Below are positions 9,701 to 19,900 of a stretch of DNA of 35,196 bases, one piece after another; position 1 is the first letter of the stretch, and the number at the start of each line of letters is the position of its first letter. Source of the stretch: Nostocales cyanobacterium Centralia_MAG_434. GTDB lineage: Bacteria > Cyanobacteriota > Cyanobacteriia > Cyanobacteriales > Nostocaceae. The notes below the pieces were generated by a model. That model was given only the letters and a program-made list of their open reading frames with translations. It made no database searches and had not been told where the DNA came from. Both the position numbers and the translations under genes were made by a program. The stretch spans positions 1-35,196 of the forward strand of contig JAJPJF010000247.1 in assembly GCA_021324415.1 (NCBI GenBank). Reading direction: 5' to 3'.

Positions 9701-12700
9701 CATAGAGGTCATGAATGTGGACGGGTAGCCAGGGTCAACAGGCATGTATGCGGCACCACATTTCCATACGGCAAGAATGGATTCAACTAGAAGTTTGCTG
9801 CAATCCATGACAAGTGCAATAATGTCGCCTGAGCTTATGCCATAATGATATCGGAACATGTGTGCCAGTTGATTGGCACGGCGGTTCAACTGGGAGAATG
9901 TCGATGTGCCGTCCGGATAGGATAAGCATTCCCTATCAGGCCAAGTAGCAGCGTATCTTTCGATTTCTTGATGGACGAGCCGACTGGGATCGAATGAATG
10001 TGAACGGTAACCCAAAGTGCGGACGCGCTGTGCTTCTGCTGCTGTCAGTAGTGGCAACTTGCCTATGGGTTGGTTTTGATGATCGAGCAGGACTTGCATC
10101 AACTCCACGAAGTCGTGCCACATACGTTCAATCAGCTTTTGATCAAACTGTCTTTTATCGAATCGGAAAACAGCGTGAAAGCTGTCAGGTTGTTCAGACA
10201 GCATGATGTTAAGTGGAAAAACACTTGTATCAAGATGAACTTCCAAAGGCTCAACTTCAATTCCAGAGCCTGCGAGAAATGTACTAGCTACCTTTCCCAC
10301 CTCACCGAACTGCTCGAACTCAATCAGGACATTGAAAAGATTGGCTGAGTTAAGTTTTCCTTCCCTTTGCAGTTCTTGAATGAGTTCTTCATAGGGGTAA
10401 AATCGATGACGCACAGCCTCACTAAATGTGGCTAGAACTTGTGTATGCAATTCGCGCAGGGATGCAGTGGGTAGGACTGCGAATCGCAGCGGCACAGTTT
10501 GCACGAGCATACTCACAAGCTGCTCAACTGCTTTTCCACCCCTATCAATGAGGGAGGTGCCTAATATTAGCTGACCGTCTTCAGTATACCTGGAGAAGTA
10601 AGCCGCAAACAGAGCTAGGAGTGCGGTGAAGCTGGTGCCACTATTCTTCCGAGAAAACTCCTTCAAGCGGGTTCCGAGCGGAGTAGGAAGTTGGCAATCG
10701 AGATAAGCTCCCTGAAAAGCAGCCTTATGTCTTTGGGAACTGGTAGGAAGTTCAATCAGAGATGGAACCTGGGCGAATTGAGTAAGCCAGTAGGCTTTAG
10801 AGGCCGTCCCCCCTTCCTGACGCCCCTTTTCCATGGTCATGAATTGCTGACGATAGCTTGTGGTGATTGTAGGCAGAAAAGCACTATCATTGATCAGCAA
10901 AAAATTTAAATCTCGAATCAGCAAATCAAGAGACCAACCATCTACTACGATGTGGTGTGTGCTGAGCGTGAGAATGTGTGTGTTCTCTGCCAGGGAGACG
11001 ATCTGGACTCTGAACAAGGGACCATTCTTTAAGTCGAACGGTCGGGCTGCAAATTCCAGCACGCACTTTTGGGCGTAATCCTTTGACTGGGAGTTATCAA
11101 GTTGAACATATTCCAGCAGCATCTTGACTTCAGAAGTGGGAGCAATCCTTTGCATTAGTGTTTCGTCAATCAAACGAAAGGTTGCTCGCAGTGCTTCGTG
11201 CCTAGATACAAGTACATTGATCGCACATTGTAGTTTCTCCACGTTGAATTGTCCTGTCAGTTTAAAGCAGCGTGTGAGGTTAAAAGCGACAGAACCTCCT
11301 TCAAATTGGGCAGCTAGCCAAATTTGCAGCTGCGCCTGCGAACAAGGAAACAACTCCTGAGCAGCTGTTTTTGATGTCGTAGGTTGTTGTTGAGAAATAT
11401 ATTTATCAGCGTCCTGTGTTGTTGCAGTTGCTGCACGCAGTTTTTCTACGACCTCAACCAGATCTAAAAGTGTAGAATGATCGAAGATGGCAAAATGATC
11501 TAGTTGAATGCCAAAAAGTGCATTGATGGAATTGGCAAGTTGCAGTCCGGCGATCGAGTCCCCACCAAGGGAGAAAAATGAAGCCGTGGGGTCTAATTCT
11601 TCTAAACCAAGAATCTCTTGCAAAAGGCGGCTAACCTCGGGAGCAGTATCCACCAAAGGTGCGGTTTTGCCGACATCGAGGTTTTCATCTGTTTGTACCG
11701 TCGTGCTTTGTTCTTTGACATCATCAAGCCAACAGCGATGTTTTTCAAACTGATAACCAGGCAATTCGATACGCCGACCCTCCCCAGCAGTTTTGGCGAA
11801 GTTCCAATTCAAACCATTAAGGTAGAGGGTGGAGAGAAAACTGGGGAAATCGATTGCCTCTGGGTTCATGGCAATAACATCGTATTCAACCGCTAGCTCT
11901 GTGGAATGCACCGTTGCCAAAAAGTCTTTTTCTTGTAATAATGCCGACAATGTGGAGAGTGGACCTGCTTCAATGAAGATGAGTCTTTGCCCTTTAAATC
12001 CAGATAGGAAGCGCAAAACTCGCGTGCTTAAGGGAAGGTCATCCGGCTTATGGTTGCAGCTTTCTCTGATTGCATCTGCAAGAGTTGCTCTGCCCAGAAT
12101 AGCGGCTACAACCTGGCGGCCTTGGCCCTCGCTCAGGAGATGAGCAAATTTGAAACCCAATTCCCGCAGCAAACCATGCATCGCAAACTGAAATGCAAAC
12201 TGTGCGACTTGAGGATGAGAAAGACCTGCCGAAGCACTTTCACACTGAGTATACAGGTGATCAAAATGGGTGTACACTCCCCTAAGTGCTTTTACTATAT
12301 CTGGTGATACCTGGCATTTCCCTGAAAACAGCAGGGCGACTCCATCATCTTCTCTGTCTTGGAATTTGACGCGTTCTAGATGCGGGTTGTAACTTGCCAA
12401 TGCCAGCATGAGTTGCTGAAGATTGGTAGCTGTCGCACTAAAGCGGTGTTCAAAGTGGTTCCGTCCCTCAACGAGAGTTCGCTGGACATCTGCACAATCT
12501 AGATGGATTCGCGCCTGTAACCAGGAGAGTAATGCACTAATATTTGATTCTAAGGCAGCTGCGCTCCGCGCTGACATAGGAAACCAATACTTTCGCTCCT
12601 CGCATGAGTTGGCTGAGGAAGCAATATGTGGCGATGCATTTGCTTCTTCGAGTATGGCGTGAGCGTTGGTACCCATCACCCCAAAGGAACTCACCCCTAC

Positions 12701-13930
12701 ACAACGCACTCCACAAGATGGGTTCCAGGGTTTACACTCTTGGGTGACCGTAACAGCGGAGTTGGCGAAATCGATCAGTGGACTCAAATTGCTGGTGTGT
12801 AGGTTGGGAAAAAGTTGGCGATGCCGCAAAGCAAGAACTGCTTTGACCACACCAACCAGCCCCGAAGCACTCCATGTGTGTCCTAAGTTGCTCTTGACAG
12901 AGGAAATTTCGCAAAATTGCTTTTCTGTAGTGACTTTTGCGAAAGCCTGGTTAATAGCTTCAATCTCGATGGGGTCACCTAGACGTGTGGCTGTACCATG
13001 AGCTTCAATGTAGCTAACAGTCAAAGGATCAATCCTTGCCTGTTTCCAGGCTCGTTCGATACACTCAGCTTGTGACTCTGCGTTTGGTGCCGTTAGGGTA
13101 CTAGCTCGCCCTCCCACATGATTGACTGCCACGCTTTTCAAGATAGCGTGAATTAAGTCACCGTCCCGTTGAGCATCTTCCAGCCTTTTTAGAACAGCCA
13201 CGACAATAGCTTCGCCAGATCCTGTTCCGGAAGCGTCGGCGGAAAAACACCGTGTTTTGCCGTCGGGTGAACGGATACCAATGTCAACATCTCCCGTCAG
13301 GCGACCTGCAAACAGATTCAGGCTTGCAGCGCCGACCAAAGCAATATCAGACTCACCATATACAAGGTCATTCATCGCAAAATGCATAGCAACCAACGAT
13401 GAGGAACATGCGGTGTCAATCATTGCGGCAGGTCCACAAAATCCGAAAAATCGGGAAATCCGACCAGCCATTGCCGAGACGTGGCTTCCCATTAACAGCG
13501 TCGGTTCAGGCACCCTCGCCAGACTGTCGTAACCAATCTTTGTGTCGGCGATGTAAACGGAAGTCCGTGAACCCTTCCATGACATAGGGTTGTAACCGGA
13601 ATTTTCGATCGCATGATAGGATGTCTGCAGAAGCAAACGATGTTGAGGAGACATGGTCTTCGCCTCTCCTTTGGATAGGTTAAAGAAGGCGAAGTCAAAC
13701 ATATCAATATCATCTAAAAAGCCTATCATTTGGTAGGTTTCGTTGAGCGGCAAAGACGTCCTTGTGATGCGGGCGTTAGTGAGAGATCGAATACTGTCAC
13801 GGCCAGACCGTAGGTTATGCAAAAATGTGTCCAAAGTATCTGCTTCAGGCAGCCGCACGGCTAACCCGATAATAGCCACATCGGTTTTCTCACGAGGCGA
13901 AATGGCGGGTTCGGTGGTGTTATAGTTCAT
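6788..13930 (-). CDS. Hybrid KS/NRPS megasynthase: KS-AT(vestigial)-T-C-A-T-C(degenerate)
   Basis: 2380 aa. Domains in order: ketosynthase (about 15-440; Cys175 in DTACSSS, His311 in EAHGT, His351 in NLGH); a shrunken AT-like segment (about 528-735) where GHSxGE is replaced by SEGQGR; carrier protein (Ser792 in LGGDS); C domain (about 860-1280, HHIVVDGWS intact); A domain (about 1317-1812; SGSTGTPKG, YGPTEAS, YRTGDQ, NGKIDRK); PCP (Ser1877); and a final C domain (about 1935-2360) with HQLISDG, so Gln2066 replaces the catalytic His. The A-domain pocket reads D-I-W-E-L-T-A-D-D by alignment to PheA; the substrate is unassigned. There is no KR, DH, thioesterase or reductase. The start overlaps the upstream NRPS by 11 bases and has a GAGGTG site. 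It probably acts after the 2706-aa NRPS in the same assembly line. Domain calls are firm; activity of the AT and last C is doubtful. Confidence 0.95.
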   Translation of the reverse strand: MNYNTTEPAISPREKTDVAIIGLAVRLPEADTLDTFLHNLRSGRDSIRSLTNARITRTSLPLNETYQMIGFLDDIDMFDFAFFNLSKGEAKTMSPQHRLLLQTSYHAIENSGYNPMSWKGSRTSVYIADTKIGYDSLARVPEPTLLMGSHVSAMAGRISRFFGFCGPAAMIDTACSSSLVAMHFAMNDLVYGESDIALVGAASLNLFAGRLTGDVDIGIRSPDGKTRCFSADASGTGSGEAIVVAVLKRLEDAQRDGDLIHAILKSVAVNHVGGRASTLTAPNAESQAECIERAWKQARIDPLTVSYIEAHGTATRLGDPIEIEAINQAFAKVTTEKQFCEISSVKSNLGHTWSASGLVGVVKAVLALRHRQLFPNLHTSNLSPLIDFANSAVTVTQECKPWNPSCGVRCVGVSSFGVMGTNAHAILEEANASPHIASSANSCEERKYWFPMSARSAAALESNISALLSWLQARIHLDCADVQRTLVEGRNHFEHRFSATATNLQQLMLALASYNPHLERVKFQDREDDGVALLFSGKCQVSPDIVKALRGVYTHFDHLYTQCESASAGLSHPQVAQFAFQFAMHGLLRELGFKFAHLLSEGQGRQVVAAILGRATLADAIRESCNHKPDDLPLSTRVLRFLSGFKGQRLIFIEAGPLSTLSALLQEKDFLATVHSTELAVEYDVIAMNPEAIDFPSFLSTLYLNGLNWNFAKTAGEGRRIELPGYQFEKHRCWLDDVKEQSTTVQTDENLDVGKTAPLVDTAPEVSRLLQEILGLEELDPTASFFSLGGDSIAGLQLANSINALFGIQLDHFAIFDHSTLLDLVEVVEKLRAATATTQDADKYISQQQPTTSKTAAQELFPCSQAQLQIWLAAQFEGGSVAFNLTRCFKLTGQFNVEKLQCAINVLVSRHEALRATFRLIDETLMQRIAPTSEVKMLLEYVQLDNSQSKDYAQKCVLEFAARPFDLKNGPLFRVQIVSLAENTHILTLSTHHIVVDGWSLDLLIRDLNFLLINDSAFLPTITTSYRQQFMTMEKGRQEGGTASKAYWLTQFAQVPSLIELPTSSQRHKAAFQGAYLDCQLPTPLGTRLKEFSRKNSGTSFTALLALFAAYFSRYTEDGQLILGTSLIDRGGKAVEQLVSMLVQTVPLRFAVLPTASLRELHTQVLATFSEAVRHRFYPYEELIQELQREGKLNSANLFNVLIEFEQFGEVGKVASTFLAGSGIEVEPLEVHLDTSVFPLNIMLSEQPDSFHAVFRFDKRQFDQKLIERMWHDFVELMQVLLDHQNQPIGKLPLLTAAEAQRVRTLGYRSHSFDPSRLVHQEIERYAATWPDRECLSYPDGTSTFSQLNRRANQLAHMFRYHYGISSGDIIALVMDCSKLLVESILAVWKCGAAYMPVDPGYPSTFMTSMFGSAQVKMAMYDPRQLEATAANHLAAAGHKVVALTEKSGEQENTSNLDLNVAEIDLAYVIFTSGSTGTPKGVMIEHLGMLNHLHTKVIDIQLSEQSIVAQNARSSFDISIWQMFAAPFIGGRSVIYPQCVQLDPQLFSNQIEADAVTVLEVVPSYLSTMLDVWKQVGSYPKFNALKYLLVTGEEVHPHLVNRWLHQFPNVSIVNAYGPTEASDDITHHIITKPIDHSSVPVGRPILNSYIYILDAERRVLPEGSIGDIYVSGICVGHGYLDDPEQTNRVFTEDPFEPGRRMYRTGDQGRWTSELTLEFYGRKDNQVKVRGFRIDLGEIERCLIECPDVKSAAVVTAAEEKDQLCAFVVLHFQGSIDNCRIFLMQRLPNHMVPGIFWEIDKLPLTNNGKIDRKTLAKRVSAGNSYNNGLANVNSRSASSADFISHQSALQMLREIWEEVLKRKDFDINDSFFDLGGNSLRAIQVLARIRNHLQVDLPIEAIFLQPSLSKLAERIVQSKPTDVERIESLGGSGTYPIALTQELLLQIERDYVERAAFNRNDLYRVHGQFDEKIFTKAVANLIKQHEALRTTFHMQSGEPVQVVHEAGVLPLPLRTHDFSHTEDSEAALKQLVEHQIKIPFNIYKEPLVRIDLIKTNPGIFTLLISLHQLISDGRSAQVFEEDLLRHYEAVFHNRSLPPRTPLVQPKDTATWQRQNLSQEKKKQLWTFWMSQLAGATSMVELPIDRVRPQMATINGSRLYIRYPDVLTQKFAALARHVGCTEFVVVQAAVSLLALACTGEQDVTIGTYTRGRDRLELENQIGFNINTVPLRLQLQPEESLHELLNRLYGNLLKAFEHQAYPYGWTMGDLGWQRGVDRSPLFDIMVALDDLSSEQKENRESLLWLEVMDLPRRSKEADLLFAFGRTNDSLQLALTYNVDIFSPNLACRYAEQVGEILTAMVEGRSIEEILELGRIISYRLRNRG

Positions 13931-16900
13931 GCACTGTCACCTCATCATAGAGTTGTTCTGCCGCATCCGATTCAATCAGCTGCGCCTGTTCGGCGATAGT
14001 CGGGGAACTAAAAAGTTGTGCTACACGAATCATGTCTGGGAAACGTAGGTTCAAGCAATGATGAAGTCTCAGCAGTTTCAAGGATGTTCCACCCAGTTCA
14101 AAGAAGTTATCCGATGTACCGAAGACAGGATGCTCGAGTACTTCAGCCCAGATTGAGGCAATTTCTTTTTGAATGCTCGTGCTAGGAAGTTCACTTTTGC
14201 GCGCCTCAGAATTACTGATTGATAAGGGTGAAGGCAGCGCTGCACGGTCAATTTTGCCATTGGCTGTCATTGGTAGCACATTGATGCGGATGAATTGCCC
14301 CGGCACCAAGGCTTGAGGAAGGCGTTGACTGACGTAGGTGCGGATTTGCTCTGTGAAATTCGGGTTGGTATCTTTGGAAACAACATAAGCCACAAGTCTG
14401 GGTTCGCTGTTTGGCTCCTTGAATGGAATAACCGTGCATGCATAAACCAAAGGATGTCCACTAAGTACCTTTTCTACTTCCGCAGGCTGAATACGTACAC
14501 CATTGATTTTAATTTCATCATCAATGCGGCCTAGTACCTCCAACATCCCATCTGGTCGCCAACGTCCAAAGTCGCCAGTTCTATAAATGATATCGTCAGT
14601 TGTTTTTGTATAAGGGTTCTGAATAAAGCCACTGACATTCACTTGTCCATCAAGATACCCGAGAGTGGAGAATGGCGTGCGAATCACGATTTCACCAGGC
14701 TCGCCAACGGAACAAAACGCATCTCCCCTCATGACAAAGCCCTGACACTGCGGTAGTGGTTTGCCTACAGGTAAAACGTCTGGTAGTGGGGTATGTGGAA
14801 TTTCGTAGGCGAATTTCGCCATTGTTGTTTCCGTTGGTCCATAGAGGTTGACAATTCGTTTGATACCAGGGAATCGAGTTCTAATGCTTTTAACTAATGA
14901 CGCACGTAGCGGTTCACCAGCAAAGAACAATGAGTGCAATGCATCCAATCGAACATACTCAGGTGCATCGAGTAACCAGGTGTGGAACACTGTAGGCACC
15001 GTATGTAAAAGGGTGATTTTTTTCTTGTCTAGCCAAGGAAAAACAGCTGCGCCACCTAGTTCGTCCTGAGATTGGGGAATCACCACTGTGCCGCCCGATA
15101 CTAGTGCCAGCAGTGTGTCCCGTAGCATGACATCAAACGACACACTTGTAGTTTGAGAGCAACGGTCAGTTGCCAAAATCGCAAATGTCTGCTGTTGCCA
15201 CTCTAAGAAATGAGTCAAGGCACCATGCCATCCCAGAACACCCCGTGGTGCGCCAGTGGTTCCTGATGTGAAAAAGATATAGGCTGCCCCAGATGATTGA
15301 ACACTAGGTAATTCGACACTCTTAGTAGACGCAGACTGCTGAATCGGAACACCAGATTTTGCTTCAATCAGCAAACGAGGAATATCCTGGAAATCAGCTG
15401 CTAATTGCAAATCGTTTCTTTCATAGACTAAGACTGCGCGCATCGGTTTACCGATGGTCAAGATCTGTTGACGGCGCAAATTGGGTAGTGCCGGATTCAC
15501 TGGCAACACTACTGCGCCACAGCGGAGAATTGCCAGCATCCCAACTACAAATCCAATTCCACGTGAACCACTCAATGCCACCGTTTCGCCAGGTCTGCAT
15601 CCATTAGCAACAAGGGAACAGGCTAGTATTTGAATACGATGTGCTAACTCAGCATAAGTAATGTGCACATCGCTCTGCTCCAAGGCAATTGATTCACCAT
15701 CTGTCGCAGCCCAAGCTAAAATAGTTTCGATGACCATTCGCTTCTCGCTTTTTTCAATTGGCGCGGAAATCTCAGCAATGGTGGCAGCCCTCTCGCTTTT
15801 ATCTAGCAGAGAAAATGTAGAACAACGTGCCTGAGGTGACTGGACAACCTGCTCTAGAATGGCGCGCAACTGGGAAAGCATTTTGGACGAGCGCATAGGG
15901 GAAAATAGGTCAGTTCTGGGAACCAGTTCAAAGCGCAGACCTCCATTCTCCTCGCTGACATAAACCGTGAGCAAGTATTTAGCTGCAATCTCTAAGTCGT
16001 TGGTAATTACTTTAACGTTTACCCCTTTGATGTGAAATTTCTTTTCCAGTCCACTTTGGTAATTCAAAAGCACATCGAAAATTGGTGTCCTGTTAAGACG
16101 ACGGACGGGGTTCACTTCTTGGACAACCTGCTCAAAAGGAATGTGCTGATGCTCATATGCCTCATGAATACCAGCACTCACTCGAGCCAGTAGCTGTGTG
16201 AAGGTTGGGTCACCACTGAGGTCTGTACGCAGTGCGAGGGCGCTAAGGAACAATCCGACTACAGATTCCAAGCCAGGGAAATGTCGATTCGCCATGGGAA
16301 AGCCAACTACAATATCTTGTTGGTTACTCAAACGGAACAACAGAAGATTAAGCGCTGCCATGATGACTTCAAAAGCTGTGGTTGAAGTGGATTTGGCAAG
16401 TTGCTTTATGCTTTCGGTAGTCTCCTTTGGCAAAACAAATGAGAAAACAGAAGGTGATGATGCTGATTCTGGCAAAGGTAAATCTGTTGGTAAATCTAGG
16501 AGGGGGCAATTCCTCAATCGTTCGCGCCAATAGTTAAGGTTTTTCATTATGATGGTAGGCGCATACTCTAGTTGCGCCAACGACTCGGAATAGTCAATAT
16601 ATTGTAGTGGTAACTGCGGCAGTGTAGCACTGGCTCCCTTGAGTTTCAGTTCGTAAAGAAGTGATAGTTCATGCAGGAGTACACGCATAGACCAAGCGTC
16701 ACCTGCGATGTGATGAAGGACGATAAGGAAGGTATGTTCAGTGGCACTTGCGCGGAACAGGACAAACCGAACGGGCATCTCTGTTTCCAGGCGGAAAGGG
16801 CAATTTACAAGTTCCTCAGCTTGAGATGGGATTTGCTTGCCGGCATTGGCTATACCGCTCAAATCCCTTATTTCTAATAAAGTGGGCAAGTCTTTATGTG

Positions 16901-19900
16901 GCACTTGATATATCTGACCGTCCTGACTAATATAAGTTGTCCGCAGCACTTCGTGACGAGAAACCAATTCATTAATCGCAGCTTGGAAAGCGTAGGTATT
17001 GATCTCCCCAGTCAACAAACCTTGGAAACGAATATTATAGGCAGAGCTATCGGGTTCCAAAATGTAAAATAACCACATCCGCTCCTGTGCTGGAGAAACA
17101 CGATGGCGTGATTTGCGAGGATGGGCACTGAGAGTGAGCTTAGGTTCCGTGGGATTTTGCCATTTCGCTTCAATCAACCGCACTTGTTCTCTGATTGTTC
17201 GATTGCGGAAAATTTCAGCCACCCTCATCGACACTCCGAACTTTTTCATAATTCGCGCTGCGAGTTGCACAGCAGCAAGGGAGTTTCCCCCAACCTTAAA
17301 GAAATCGTTGGTAAAATTTAAAGTTGTACTGGGAAGCAGCGAATGCCAGATTGCCAGCAGTTCAGCTTCAGCTTGCCCAGAAGGCGGCACGCAGTCTTGT
17401 ACTGTTGTGAAGTTCCTAGGCATTGTCGCCAATGCTTTGCGGTCAACCTTTCCATTCCTGGTTACAGGAAATGCCTCAAGATAGATGAAATGCGCCGGAA
17501 TCATGTACTCAGGCAGACGAACTGCCATGCTTTCCCGCAGTTTTGGCTCTGACGGGAAGCTAGTACTGGTGATATATCCACAGAGGTAATCACCACTTTC
17601 GCTGTGATGGTGCTTGAGGACAACAGCATTATCCACACCTTTGCAGCTAATTAGGGCGTGCTCAATCTCACCAAGGTCAATACGAAAACCTCTGAGCTTC
17701 ACTTGGCTGTCTTTGCGACCTAAGTAATAAATTTCGCCAGAAGGCAACCATCTAGCCAGATCTCCTGTGAGGTACATTTGCTCACCGGGATGAAACGGAT
17801 CGTTAACATAACGCTCAGCATTGAGCTGCGGGCGATTCAAATAGCCACGTCCCAACTGAATTCCTGCGATGTATAAATCCCCAGTCACTCCAATGGGGCA
17901 GGGATGTCTTCTAGCATCAAGAACATAGAATCGATTGTTGGGTGCAGGATGACCAATAGTCACTGGATCTGACCCTATCTCAACACGACAACGACTCACA
18001 TCTACTGTTGCTTCGGTTGGCCCATAGTAATTGTGAAGTTGTGTTCCTGCATCACCTACTGTTGACAGAAATCGGTTTGCAAGGTCGCGATCAAGAGCTT
18101 CGCCGCTACAAACGCAATGCCTGACTCCTTTAAATCCAGCTTCAACTACCGAGAGATACTGATTGAGCATAGCTGGGACAAAATGCACAAGTGTAGTCTG
18201 GTGAGTTTCAATTACAGACTTAATGACCGCTGGATCGGACTCACTCCCTGGACGTAGCATAATCTGCTTTGCACCAACAATAAGTGGCAGGAAAATCTCC
18301 CACACTGAAACGTCAAAGCTATAAGACGTTTTCTGCAGGATAACATCCTCTTGCGTGATGCTAAGGTCGTCAATCATCCAGAAGAGGCGGTTAGCTACTG
18401 CGGAGTGTTCCACAACCACACCATTAGGAATTCCCGTGGAACCTGAAGTGTAGATACAATAAATTGCATCATTTCCCGTGGCAATGCAACCTGGATTTTC
18501 CGGCGAACCATGTATATGCTGCCGCAAATCTACAATTGGCACTGTGTCTCCCAGCTGTTGTTGTGCCCAATCAGCGTTTAAAAGCGTCACAGCAGGAGAA
18601 CTGTCACTGAGAATTGTATGCAGTCGCTCCCGAGGGTCTTTCGGATTCAGTGGCAGATAAGCACCGCCAGCTTTCAAAATGCCTAGTATGGCGACTATTA
18701 GTTGCACTGACCTTTCCATGAGCAAAGCGACAATCACGTTTGGTCCCACTCCATGGTCACATCGCAGCATATCTGCAAGTACGTTGGCTCTTTCATTCAA
18801 CGCTGCATAGGTAAGTTGTTCATATTCATCCACCGTTGCTAAGCGTTGTGGAGTCCGAGCTACCTGAAGTTCAAACAGTTGATGAATCGGAGTACTTAAA
18901 TTATAATTAACCAATGTATCGTTGAACTTCTTAAGTACGAGTTCCTGTTCTGCAATGGGCAAAAGGAGTAATTCGCAAATTTCAGCATCTGGAGTTGCCG
19001 TTGCGGATTGCAAAAGTGTTTCCAACTGCGCCAGCATCCTCTCTAGGCGATCAATGTCGAAAATTGCTGTGGAAAATTCTGCTAGTAATTCCAGACCTTG
19101 GGAGGTTTCCCGGAAGAACAGGGTGAGATCGAACTTACTATAGTTAATGGGTGGGATCAGGCGAGAAACCTTAATGCCATCCAGTTTCTTAGAGAAGTCT
19201 CCCCGGCCTGGGTCTAATTGAACCATGACTTCAAAAAGCGGATTTCTCTTAGATCCAGTTGTGCATTTGAGGTCGGTTACTAGCTCATCAAAGGGATAAG
19301 CGTCATGCTCCATAGCTTTGAGCAACGTTGTTGCTGTTGCTGTGAGCAATTCCCGAAAAGTCATGGTTGGTGTCACTTGATCGCGCAGAGCAACGACGTT
19401 TGTATAGTGACCGATCTGCTCCGCAAGTTCCGGCACTGGACGTCCAAGTGTTGTAGTCCCAAGTATAAAATCTGATTGCTCTGTGAGACGATAAAATAGT
19501 GCTCGCAACGCTGCGCAAAGACCCGTATATAAAGTCACCTGCTCTTTATGACATAGTTGTTTGAGTGCATTGAGTGATTGTGTGGAAAAATTTCTTAGGA
19601 GAGTGCGACCTTGGAATGTGCGAATGCCAGGACGTGGGCGGTCAGTCGACAAATCAAGGATTTCGACATCACCGGAGAGCTTTTGTAACCAATAACTGCG
19701 GGCCTTTGCTGTGGTGACAGTTTTGAGCCTACTCTGCTGCCAATAGCAAAAATCTTTGTATTGAATCCCCAGACAAACTGCCTGAGGAGAAAGACCGTGC
19801 TTGAATGTGTTATAAGCACTGAAGATTTGGTCGATAATCAGAGTGAAAGACCAGCTATCGCAAGCAATGTGGTGGATGGCAATGGTAAAGATGTGTTTTT

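Noticed and set aside
17113-17484. 123-codon plus-strand frame, and many similar ones within 6.8-22 kb
   Set aside because: All lie antisense to continuous, motif-rich NRPS domains and look like codon-bias shadows.
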